The notes beneath the pieces are model-generated. The model saw only the letters and a list, made by a program, of their open reading frames with translations, ran no database searches and had not been told where the DNA came from. A program made the translations under genes and the position numbers. 64,000 bases of DNA from Prorocentrum cordatum (Eukaryota > Sar > Dinophyceae > Prorocentrales > Prorocentraceae). This document shows, piece after piece, positions 35,528-43,269 of this stretch. Location of the stretch: contig CAUYUJ010019860.1 of the NCBI GenBank assembly GCA_963575745.1, positions 615,116 through 679,115 of the forward strand. The letters are read 5' to 3'. The first letter of the stretch is position 1. Each line of letters opens with the position of its first letter.

Positions 35528-37746
35528 GGGGGCGTGGGGCGGGGTTCCTGGGGCTTCAGTGGCAGCGTGGGGGAGGCCCCCCGCGGTCGGAGGGCGAGGG
35601 CCCGCACCGCGCCCCCTGCCCTTCCCCGTAGGTCAAGTTGGGCAGTGACCTCCTCCAGCCGAGGACGCGCCGAGGGGAGGAGGAGCGGATTCTCCAGGTG
35701 CTCTCGGGCCTGCTCCAGGATCGCGGTCCGCACTCGGTGTGGCTTCCGGCCCACGGCTGCCGCCACCTCCAGCACCTTCGCCCCCGTCGGCTTGCCTGGG
35801 GCACCCGCCTGGAGGTACAGCCCCAGCTCCGTGCTGCTCGGCTCCATCGCCGGCGTTCCCCCCGCTCGGCGCCCCGGGGTGTGGCCCCTCCCCAACCTCA
35901 GCAGCTCTTCCTTGCTTGAGGGTGCGTGGAGCAGGCGGGCGATGCGACCGCCTCGAGGGGGCGGGGAGGCAGATCTTCCCTCCGCGCGCAAGATGGAGCG
36001 CGGCTCCCCAAGGGCGCTGCACAGCGCTTCCCCTCCCCGAGCTCGCTGCCCGGGAGGGATAACCCGCGCGTAGGGGTGGAGAGGGCACCTACAGGTCAAG
36101 AACTTCGCCCACTGCAGCAGGTCGGCCAGCGTACAGGGCTTCCCCCCGCCCTCACTTGCTTCTCCCAGCTGGGCATAGGTGGCCTCCGTGATTTCCTGGG
36201 CATCAAATGGGGGGCGGGAAGCCTTGGGGCGCCCCTCGGAAGAGAGGCTCCAGGGTCCCACCGCCCATAGTGGGAACGTCAGCTCAACCTCCACTCCTGG
36301 CATCCAAATCCCCGCCCAATCCTTTTGCCCTCCTCTCCACCGCGCCTCTCCCCGCCCTATCCCTCGGGCAGTAGTGTAAGGGCGGGCGCCTTCCCCTGTG
36401 TCGGCGGGCTCGTAGAGGCGGATCAAGTACTTCCGTCCGACCGTGTCCTCCGCCTGGGTGGGGATGGTCGGAGGTGGCGTAGCCCTTCCCCCATTCACAG
36501 TCGCGGGGGCCCCCCCATCACCCTCGGGGGGGCCTTCAGACACGAGTGCGCCCGGGACGCCGTGCGTCAGCTGGGGGCAGTCAGGCCCCACCGGCACGCC
36601 AGGGGCGGCCGCTGGGTTAGGGGGCGCCTCGCTGGAGGCGGCCGGCTCCGCGGGCGAGGGGGAAGGTGGCTCCCCGGTTGTCCTCCGTGCGGGCCTCCCC
36701 TCCACAGGGCCCACAGTGGGGGCCGTGGAGGGCTCAGTGGTCGGCCCGGCGTCACTTAGGCGCGCTGGGTCAAGGGGGGACTTGCTAGTATCCGCCCTTC
36801 CCCCCCCCTCTCGAGCAGGCTGAGGAGAGGGGTTCGCGTGCCTGAGGCAGAGGCGCTTCCCACCGAACCCGGGTTCCCCGATGTGCCAGCAGCCTGGCTC
36901 CGAGCACTGGAGACTCAGGCGGAGGTTGTGGTACTCCAGGCCGTGGTAGCGGCACAAGCAGGCCATCGGTGCCCCTCCCCCGTTGCGCGGCCACCCCCGG
37001 GCATCGGACGTGGGCCCGTCCTCGATGAGCAAAGGGGTGGGTTTAGGTCCCCTCCGATCCTCGCAAGTGCCATGCTTCTGGAGGCAACAGTACCCTCCCT
37101 TCGCGTCTACCCAGCCCACTGCTTCGGCCATGCAGGGTTCCCAGTCGTCTTCTTCCTGCTGAGGTCCCCGGGGGTTCGCGGTGACCTGGCGCGGCCCCGG
37201 CCGGTGCAGGCGGGCCCCCCTCCGGCAGCAGCAACAACCCCGGGCCAGGAAGGAATGGGCGATGCGCTGGACCCCACCCCAGAATGCCCTCCAGAGGGTG
37301 CGGAGGCCGGCCAGGAAGGGGCTTCCCAGGTCCCTGTCCTCGGCGAGGTCGAGGATGGCCTTGGCGTCGACCGCGGTATATTTCCGGAAGTGCATGGCGA
37401 AGGCGTCCACGCTGGAACAGCTGTCCACGGGTCCCGCCCTGCAGAGGTGGACCACCTTGGTGTCCGCACCCTCCAGGCGGCGTCGGAGGTCAGGGTCCGT
37501 GCAGTCGTGCGCCCGGGCGTGCGGGAAGTCCTGGCCCGCCCGCTTCTCCTTCCGGATGGGGTCGCCGTGCTGCCCTCGATCCAAGCGTACCCGCTGGCCC
37601 TCAACCTCAGCTACGAGGTGGTTGGGCAGCCTCGGGGGCTGGTCGCTCCTCCCACGGATGACGTCCTTGAAAAAATCGTCGTCCACGGGCTGGGCATCAG
37701 GCCCCCTCCAGTCGAGGTCGAGGAGGAACCGGCGGTTGTCCTCCAC
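35254..37746 (-). CDS. DIRS-like element gag-type frame with Cys/His module
   Basis: 830 codons. The first 170 residues look like a folded domain (MEDNRRFLLDLDWRGPDAQP; VDAFAMHFRKYTAVDAKAIL). A Cys/His-rich module follows at about residues 230-310: C..H, then CRYHGLEYHNLRLSLQC, then C..H and C.RH. The remainder is Pro/Gly-rich. This suggests a zinc-binding structural protein. The overlap with the neighbouring frames means its ends are uncertain. Confidence 0.4.
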   Translation of the reverse strand: MEDNRRFLLDLDWRGPDAQPVDDDFFKDVIRGRSDQPPRLPNHLVAEVEGQRVRLDRGQHGDPIRKEKRAGQDFPHARAHDCTDPDLRRRLEGADTKVVHLCRAGPVDSCSSVDAFAMHFRKYTAVDAKAILDLAEDRDLGSPFLAGLRTLWRAFWGGVQRIAHSFLARGCCCCRRGARLHRPGPRQVTANPRGPQQEEDDWEPCMAEAVGWVDAKGGYCCLQKHGTCEDRRGPKPTPLLIEDGPTSDARGWPRNGGGAPMACLCRYHGLEYHNLRLSLQCSEPGCWHIGEPGFGGKRLCLRHANPSPQPAREGGGRADTSKSPLDPARLSDAGPTTEPSTAPTVGPVEGRPARRTTGEPPSPSPAEPAASSEAPPNPAAAPGVPVGPDCPQLTHGVPGALVSEGPPEGDGGAPATVNGGRATPPPTIPTQAEDTVGRKYLIRLYEPADTGEGARPYTTARGIGRGEARWRGGQKDWAGIWMPGVEVELTFPLWAVGPWSLSSEGRPKASRPPFDAQEITEATYAQLGEASEGGGKPCTLADLLQWAKFLTCRCPLHPYARVIPPGQRARGGEALCSALGEPRSILRAEGRSASPPPRGGRIARLLHAPSSKEELLRLGRGHTPGRRAGGTPAMEPSSTELGLYLQAGAPGKPTGAKVLEVAAAVGRKPHRVRTAILEQAREHLENPLLLPSARPRLEEVTAQLDLRGRAGGAVRALALRPRGASPTLPLKPQEPRPTPPWRRGESPRALQPVEGTPAESAQAVVPGERKRKGSSVPALLRAHRPPAKGEDGGGTSYTSKGPRGGYATSRGDAAPSRWPWDLPILGGSSI

Positions 37747-38947
37747 CCGGGCGCAGAAGTCGCGGAAGGTGGGGGAGCGCCTCAGACGGCGGTAGAACCA
37801 GAAAAAGGGGCGGGCCAGGTTGTCGAGGAGGAGAACCAGGAAGCAGATCCCCGCCCAGGTAGAAGGAGCCCAGCACGTACACGCCTACCTTAAAGCTCAC
37901 CCACCTTTCCCCCGCAAAAGCGGTCAGGCCAGCATCTAGCCATCCGTAGGGCCACGCGATGAGGCGGAAGACGAAGTTGGGGCTCGGGACGCTCCGGACC
38001 TCCAGCACCACTTCCCGGCGGCGGCCGGCAAACCAGTGGTTCTCCCACCAGAGGGCCTCGCCCGCCTCCTCCTGCTCCTCCTCCGTGGGGGTGGGAGAGG
38101 CCCACTTCAGCCACTCCACGAACTCCTCCGCGGGGATTTGCTTGGACCAGGGTAGCCGGTCCCCCGGCTGCGGAGCGGGGGAGGTGTGTCCCCCGCGGAG
38201 GGCCGTATGCGGCGGGGGGGCGGCTCCCGAGCCTGGCCCCGCAGGTGCGGGTGGTTCGGCGGGGGCGGAGAAGCTCCGCCAGAACGGGGTCGGTGTCCCA
38301 CCTGGGGTGTTCTTCGGCGGGGTCGTCGAGGGCGCCCCCCCTTCGGCGGGACGCACCGCCGGCGTGGCAGACGGGGGGGCTGGCGCACGGGCCCCCCCAA
38401 GGGAGTCGCCCCAGCGGCCGGGCGGCAAGTCCATGATTGTGGGGCTGGCCTGCGGCGATGCCGGGGCGAACGCGAATGACGCGAGTTCCCCCCACCAGAA
38501 GGGGGTAGGCGTGCCACCCGGGGTGGCGGATCTCCCCGGGATGGGGGATAGGATGGGAGTCAAAGTAGGGGCGGCGAGGTTGGAGGTGGTGGGGACGTCC
38601 CCTCCCTCCCCGAGAGATTGCTCGGGGTGGTTCCCGGCCTGAGCGGCGGCCGGGCCTGGGGCTGTGTGGGCGTCCAGCCCAAGGGCTCCCCGTCGAGGGG
38701 GAGACTGCTCCTTGGGGTCGCCACCCGGATAATGCTCTAGTGGATCAGGCGGGGCGTCATCCAGCCCGCAGGTGATAGGGTCCCGTGATAGCCAAACGGG
38801 GTGCCCGTATCCCCTTCCGCGCCCCGTGGGGCGGGTGGGTCCCTGCGGCGAGACGGCCAACTCCACAGAGGGCCGAGGCGGCCGCACCCAGCGGAACCGC
38901 CGGCCAAGCCAGGCCAAACATGAGTTGAGGGGGCACCCCCTCCGCAA
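37697..38947 (-). CDS. DIRS-like element first frame, proline-rich
   Basis: 416 codons, Pro/Gly/Ala-rich, beginning inside A1. The last third is less biased and includes hydrophobic stretches (NFVFRLIAWPYGWLDAGLTA; FKVGVYVLGSFYLGGDLL), possibly membrane-interacting. No catalytic motif. Likely the start of the gag-type region, but long frames are common in this GC-rich DNA and true coding is unproven. Confidence 0.3.
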   Translation of the reverse strand: MRRGCPLNSCLAWLGRRFRWVRPPRPSVELAVSPQGPTRPTGRGRGYGHPVWLSRDPITCGLDDAPPDPLEHYPGGDPKEQSPPRRGALGLDAHTAPGPAAAQAGNHPEQSLGEGGDVPTTSNLAAPTLTPILSPIPGRSATPGGTPTPFWWGELASFAFAPASPQASPTIMDLPPGRWGDSLGGARAPAPPSATPAVRPAEGGAPSTTPPKNTPGGTPTPFWRSFSAPAEPPAPAGPGSGAAPPPHTALRGGHTSPAPQPGDRLPWSKQIPAEEFVEWLKWASPTPTEEEQEEAGEALWWENHWFAGRRREVVLEVRSVPSPNFVFRLIAWPYGWLDAGLTAFAGERWVSFKVGVYVLGSFYLGGDLLPGSPPRQPGPPLFLVLPPSEALPHLPRLLRPGGGQPPVPPRPRLEGA

Positions 38948-39068
38948 AAAGGCACAGCTCTAAGCGCAGAAGGCTGCGGAAGAGGGGAAAGGAAGGAGGA
39001 GGAGGAAGCCAGAGCACTACGGCCTAGGGGGGAATATAACCGTTTAGGCTTTGGCCAAACGGAACCAT
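38946..39068 (-). repeat. DIRS-like split repeat A1
   Basis: 123 bp nearly identical to A2 (25794-25916): GGCACAGCTCTAAGC, GGGGAAAGGAAGGAGGAGG, GGGGGGAATATAACCG and TTTAGGCTTTGGCCAAACG in order. It marks the 5' end of the element. The last 8 bp (ACCAT side) may be shared target sequence. Confidence 0.8.
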
Positions 39069-39994
39069 TTGTTCGTCACGCCTTTGACGTTCTCGTCACG
39101 GATGACGGCGCCGTTGTCAGTGTCGTATGTAATCCTTCGTTCCACAGTAGTCCATGTTGGTCCGCCGGATGCAGTGGAACGGAAATTGTTGACCTGTTTG
39201 TCCTGTCTTGTCCACGCTCGTAGTGCAGCTCGGTCGCGAATCTCACGAGCTCGTTTAACGTCTTCGGCGTAATCGATTTCCTTCTTCTGTTGTCCACGAG
39301 ATAGGGTTTTCCAATGCTCGGGAAGAATGCGATCAGGACGTGTAGTGGTCTGTATACGTGTTTCGCGACCGCGGACCACCATTTTGCCATCTGGCGTTTT
39401 TTTGGGAAGCTCATCGAATCGAACCGTGCCTGTCCATGGCTCGCTTAACTCCCTGTGGTCGTTGGCGCTGACACCATCCCAAACATCGCGAAAGTCACTT
39501 TCTCCTTCAAAAGTAGAAGTCGTCTTGAAATCTCGTGTCGCGTCGAGTTGATCAACAGGTACAGGTATGTTCATGACGTCGTCCGTCGGGATGAACAATT
39601 TCTTACGTGGAATACGAATATGTCTGATGACGCAATATCCGCGCTGCTCCCAGTAGTCGGGCTCCGGCGCTGGCGCAGCAACTTCAGAGGCCGATGCATG
39701 GGCATCGGCGGCGTTGTCTTCTGTTGTCATCATAGACGGGTCATCCCATTCTTTAGGGTAGGAAAGTGGAGGATCGGGCATTGGTTTATCACCCAAGGGG
39801 CGAGAAATAGATGCTTTGACCTCGTCGTGTGCCTCAGGGCTATGATGTCGTAGAGTACCTTCTTTCACCGGGTAGGTGAACTTGCCATCAGGGATGATGT
39901 TGTCTTTGACTCTGTGCACGTGACAGAGTTCACCCAGGATTCTTGGCGTATGTAGCCGTGTCCAAGACAAGGTAGTCACCTGACCATCGTCCAC
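39044..39994 (-). CDS. Copia-A linker between integrase and reverse transcriptase
   Basis: 316 codons, a frame change from integrase. It starts with the integrase C-terminal region and continues as a Pro/Asp-rich linker with an Arg/Lys/Glu-rich tail (DYAEDVKRAREIRDRAALRA). The last genuine element residues are ...GVTNKW; the final codons are already inside the nested DIRS-like element, which interrupts the gene here. The line resumes at 25586. Confidence 0.6.
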   Translation of the reverse strand: MDDGQVTTLSWTRLHTPRILGELCHVHRVKDNIIPDGKFTYPVKEGTLRHHSPEAHDEVKASISRPLGDKPMPDPPLSYPKEWDDPSMMTTEDNAADAHASASEVAAPAPEPDYWEQRGYCVIRHIRIPRKKLFIPTDDVMNIPVPVDQLDATRDFKTTSTFEGESDFRDVWDGVSANDHRELSEPWTGTVRFDELPKKTPDGKMVVRGRETRIQTTTRPDRILPEHWKTLSRGQQKKEIDYAEDVKRAREIRDRAALRAWTRQDKQVNNFRSTASGGPTWTTVERRITYDTDNGAVIRDENVKGVTNKWFRLAKA

Positions 39995-40953
39995 CAGAGT
40001 GTAAATGGTAACCCATGAATAACCCTTTCTCGAGCATTTCCTTTAAACTTCGCAGTCTCGTTGTTAATCTCGGGGCTGAGGCATGTCCAGAAGATCCGAG
40101 CACCGAATGGCATGCAGTGCCCGGGAAAGCTTTCACCAAAGCGTATTTCATGAGCTGTCTTATCTGCATGCTCCTCATTGAGGGCAGCAGCGCCCGTCGA
40201 TGTATTCACAAAATTGTGTCCACAGCAAAAGGCTTGCATGGCCTCTTTCCACCATTCGTGTCCCAGACCAGACATATGTAACACAGCTCTCGCACCGAGA
40301 GTGACAATCTTGACGACGCGCTCGATCAGTCTATTCGTTTGCGGACGATGCGGCGCACTCGTGTCGTGTCTCCATCCCAGTTGGCGGCAAGCCTTCTGAA
40401 GCTCTCCAGAGTTGTCTGTATAGATATGCTTCACCTCATGGTTCGCGGCGATGAACTGTTGAAAGGATGCCTTTGTGGTAGCTGCGTCTTTGTGTAGTGC
40501 TGGGTAGGCCATGAAGATGCCGGTGTATCTGTCTAGGACAACAAGTGCATACTTGTCGCCGTGCTTGTCTGCGGCATCGTCTTTGGCCAGGACGATATGG
40601 TCGGCAGTTAAAGCCTCGCCAAACTTCTTCGGGACAAAAGCCTCGTGGGCGTTATCCTCGTCGGTGGGGTCTGCCGGTGGGTGTGGTTTGCGCTGTCGTC
40701 GACACGGGGCATTCTGCGCCATCGTGCGAGAACGAATCTCACAGTCAGGGTGTTTTGGGCTGTGGGTCATGTAACGCATCGGTTCAATCGGCTTCTTCTG
40801 TCTGTTTGGAAGAACGCGATCATTGTCGTGGTGCAATCGTGTGAGCGTTTCCGTCGGTATGTCGTTATCTGCTTGAGCTATATCTGCTAGCCCCCCGCAT
40901 TTTGGAGGAGAACACTGCGTCTGAGACGTAGGCGAGTCGGTGGGTGTGTCCAC
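39976..40953 (-). CDS. Copia-A integrase
   Basis: 325 codons. A zinc-binding head has H64, H68 and C71; the fourth ligand position reads Arg74. The catalytic core follows, with D118 (TADHI), D180 (YTDNSGEL) and E211 (PHRPQTNRLIERVV). These match the D,D,E triad of rve-type integrases, which insert element cDNA. The frame matches protease but shifts near 39985 into the following linker. The missing fourth zinc ligand, together with nearby stops, suggests it is inactive. Confidence 0.75.
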   Translation of the reverse strand: MDTPTDSPTSQTQCSPPKCGGLADIAQADNDIPTETLTRLHHDNDRVLPNRQKKPIEPMRYMTHSPKHPDCEIRSRTMAQNAPCRRQRKPHPPADPTDEDNAHEAFVPKKFGEALTADHIVLAKDDAADKHGDKYALVVLDRYTGIFMAYPALHKDAATTKASFQQFIAANHEVKHIYTDNSGELQKACRQLGWRHDTSAPHRPQTNRLIERVVKIVTLGARAVLHMSGLGHEWWKEAMQAFCCGHNFVNTSTGAAALNEEHADKTAHEIRFGESFPGHCMPFGARIFWTCLSPEINNETAKFKGNARERVIHGLPFTLWWTMVR

Positions 40954-41223
40954 GTTAGGCTCGTCTTTGTTTGTGTCGGGAGGTTATTCGACCGTGGTGG
41001 TCCGTGCTCCTCCTCTCTCTTCGACATGTGGTCTCTTGGGGCAGGTCCCTATGTGGGGCCGTAGCTCATCTGCAGTTGTTGACTGAGCTGTAGTTTTGCA
41101 GCGCCAACAAATGTCGTTGCAGCGGGCGGATGAACGCTTGCGCTGACGACGTCGGGGTGCTGACGAAGCGCATAGACGTGGTGGTGGTATCAGCGTCAGG
41201 TCGTCGAGTCGTAATTCTGGAGC

Positions 41224-41589
41224 TCAATTGTTGACTGGAATCTTATACCATTGGCCCCACGGATCCTGAAGCAAGTAGCCCAGCTCAGGATCCCAAAGCT
41301 GCCGAAAGCCATCAACCTCGATCAATTTCCCAACTGATAGTAGAGATGGACAGTCTGGCAAGGCAAGGGCTGAACTGTGTAAGCCAACCTCGGGTAGCCG
41401 TATGTCGTAGTGCTCGTTGACAGTACGATCACCATTGGCGGTTTCCAGAATATGCTCTTCGCGAATAGATCTGCGATCCGATTCGGTCTGTGTCAGTTCG
41501 TGTTTTCCCTGAATATGATGAGCAGAACCACTGTCGAGAACCCAAGATCGTGTCAATGCAGCAGTCGAGCGTGGTGGGTCGACTTGCAT
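41224..41589 (-). CDS. Copia-A aspartic protease
   Basis: 121 codons, same frame as Gag. The motif WVLDSGSAHHI (about residues 15-25) is the copia aspartic protease active site (D-S-G). It is followed by the hydrophobic strands expected in this fold and a C-terminal region resembling the GAG-pre-integrase linker (LPDCPSLLSVGKLIEVDGF). The enzyme would process the polyprotein. It stops at a TGA (41224-41226), with the frame continuing toward integrase past a TAA at 40984. Confidence 0.7.
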   Translation of the reverse strand: MQVDPPRSTAALTRSWVLDSGSAHHIQGKHELTQTESDRRSIREEHILETANGDRTVNEHYDIRLPEVGLHSSALALPDCPSLLSVGKLIEVDGFRQLWDPELGYLLQDPWGQWYKIPVNN

Positions 41590-41659
41590 CGTCGTCGTCT
41601 TCGTCTGGGCTGTCTTTGATGACTGCTTGACAGCGTCATCGAATCATCGGGTCGCAGTT

Positions 41660-41671
41660 GGTGTGACCACC
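41660..41671 (-). other. Covarying GNNA hairpin 9
   Basis: Coding strand GGTG-GTCA-CACC with AGT/ACT pairing beyond a C/A mismatch. It lies just upstream of the protease segment. Confidence 0.5.
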
Positions 41672-42240
41672 GACTCTTTGTTGTGTCGGTAGTAGTATAG
41701 GTCGTCGTACCATAGCTGTGCCTCTTTTTGACATTCTCGTAGGGCGTCCGCACTTCGATCCCACCATCGTTGTGGTAATGGGGCCGGTACATTGACAATG
41801 CCACCTTCATTCGGCATCTCCTTCCATTTGTCCAATCTGGCCCTGCCGGATACGGTATGTAAGTAGTATTCCGCGTTACGTGTGTCGAAGTGTAGCCGAC
41901 GGCGTGTTTTGGTAGATGTCGAAGTGACTTTAGTATTGGCAATGAGGGTCTTGTCACGGATGACGTAACTACGGTCGGAACGGCGTGAACGTCAATAGTT
42001 GGCAGGAGAACGTGCTCTGGCGTGGGGAGAGCCACGGGGCGAACCATGGCTCGGGGAACGTCTGCCACGTCCTTTGTCACTACCATATGATCTATCACGG
42101 CCGCGTGGGCTGCCGCGTCCGCCGCCACGGTTGTCTCGTCCTCGGGAGGTAGATCTCGAAGATCTGTCGTATCGACTTCTCGATTGACTGCGAGAGTCTG
42201 GGGACCTCCTGGATGTTGAACGAGATCGGTCGTATTGGCG

Positions 42241-43257
42241 TCAGCTGTCACGTCCATGGCGTGAGTCGCTTGCGTAGCGGAACCCCCCGCGTTGTGAAGA
42301 ACGCTGGCTTCCTGATCCGCGGGATGGTGATCGGCCACGGCTATCCTGACTGGAGGTCCGTGGTCGACTCGGGCTTCGCTCGGGAGTCTTCGCACCAGGT
42401 GTAAGATGAGCGTATTTGCATTTGTCGCCTCTGGGGCACTTATTCTGCGCAAAATCTTTACACTGTGTGACGTGTGGAAAGTTGCACTTGTCGGCTCTGG
42501 TACATGTGTTGCGCTTGGCGAACTCGAAGCAAAATGGTTTCGATGCTGGCTTCTTGTGATTCGCAGGAGTTGACACGCTGCGGCGGGAGTGGCCACCAGC
42601 TGTCGATGTTCTGGAAGATTTGTTGTTCTTCCAATCCCTGGAATCTGTATGCAAAGCCTTGCACCGTTCACCATTGCGACAATTGCCTTTCTTCCAGGCA
42701 GCGCACGCATTGACTTGAGAACGTGTCTCATGTTCGTACCGTAAGTTATTTTGATCCTTCTCCAATTGTTTGAGCTCCAGTACGTCCAGGACGCGCTGTC
42801 GGATCCAATCATAGGTACGATTCGGGTCGTTGATCTTCATGCGCTGGCACTCGTACACGTCTTGTTTCATCCAGGCATGTCTCCGAACCTGTGTACGAAA
42901 CAAAAACTCCAAGATCTGTGGATCGGGTGCTTCTCGGCACTCCAAGAGTAAAGCGTCCCAGTCAGTAATAAAACGTTGCAAATCGTCATCTCTCATCCTC
43001 AGTTCTTTAAGGCGCTCGAAGTCGTGCAGGTCGTCGTCAACCTCTGTCACTTTGTAGGACTGTAGGATGTGCCAGTAGATCTGGCGTCCTTTGAGCATGC
43101 GTCCTGCTGTGTGCTCTCTGGTTTCGATGGGCCCGATTTGGTAGCGCAAGTCTGAGGATAAGATGTCGCTCAGAGCGGTAGCGAGTTTGCAATCGATGCT
43201 CTCAAAGTCTCCACTGTCTTGTAAGTCCTCGAATGTACACTCGGGCTGTTCAGCCAC
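42241..43257 (-). CDS. Copia-A Gag C-terminal half with three CCCH fingers
   Basis: 338 codons in the same frame as the upstream Gag half. Residues 1-180 are helical and capsid-like (LRMRDDDLQRFITDWDALLL). Three CCCH zinc fingers follow: CAAWKKGNCRNGERC..LH, CFEFAKRNTCTRADKC..PH and CKDFAQNKCPRGDKC..AH. After the TGA at 42241 the same frame continues as an Arg/Ser-rich tail to another TGA at 41992. CCCH fingers instead of the usual CCHC knuckle are a feature of algal copia elements. Confidence 0.7.
   Translation of the reverse strand: MAEQPECTFEDLQDSGDFESIDCKLATALSDILSSDLRYQIGPIETREHTAGRMLKGRQIYWHILQSYKVTEVDDDLHDFERLKELRMRDDDLQRFITDWDALLLECREAPDPQILEFLFRTQVRRHAWMKQDVYECQRMKINDPNRTYDWIRQRVLDVLELKQLEKDQNNLRYEHETRSQVNACAAWKKGNCRNGERCKALHTDSRDWKNNKSSRTSTAGGHSRRSVSTPANHKKPASKPFCFEFAKRNTCTRADKCNFPHVTQCKDFAQNKCPRGDKCKYAHLTPGAKTPERSPSRPRTSSQDSRGRSPSRGSGSQRSSQRGGFRYASDSRHGRDS
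42586..42597 (-). other. Covarying GNNA hairpin 10 (one mismatch)
   Basis: Coding strand GGTG-GCCA-CTCC; one T/T mismatch in the stem. The gag frame here reads TAGGHSRRS, not the ATPA peptide. Confidence 0.35.
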
Positions 43258-43269
43258 GCATAGGAAGGC

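Larger units (their letters stand above)
25598..39068 (-). mobile_element. DIRS/Ngaro-like tyrosine-recombinase retroelement nested in Copia-A
   Basis: A 13.5-kb element inserted into the Copia-A integrase-RT linker. Ends are split direct repeats in the order A1 (39068-38946) ... B1 (26003-25917) - A2 (25916-25794) - B2 (25684-25598) on the minus strand, the arrangement of Ngaro/PAT-type DIRS elements. No target duplication is apparent, as expected for recombinase-mediated insertion. It encodes gag-like frames, a C5-methyltransferase-like frame, RT, RNase H and a tyrosine recombinase, and no DDE integrase. Its presence inside Copia-A means it inserted later. Overlapping frames and a YR frameshift suggest partial decay. 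Confidence 0.8.

Noticed and set aside
25598-39068. Calling the nested element a Crypton
   Set aside because: It has RT and RNase H as well as a tyrosine recombinase and shows split direct repeats, which fits DIRS/Ngaro rather than a DNA-only Crypton.
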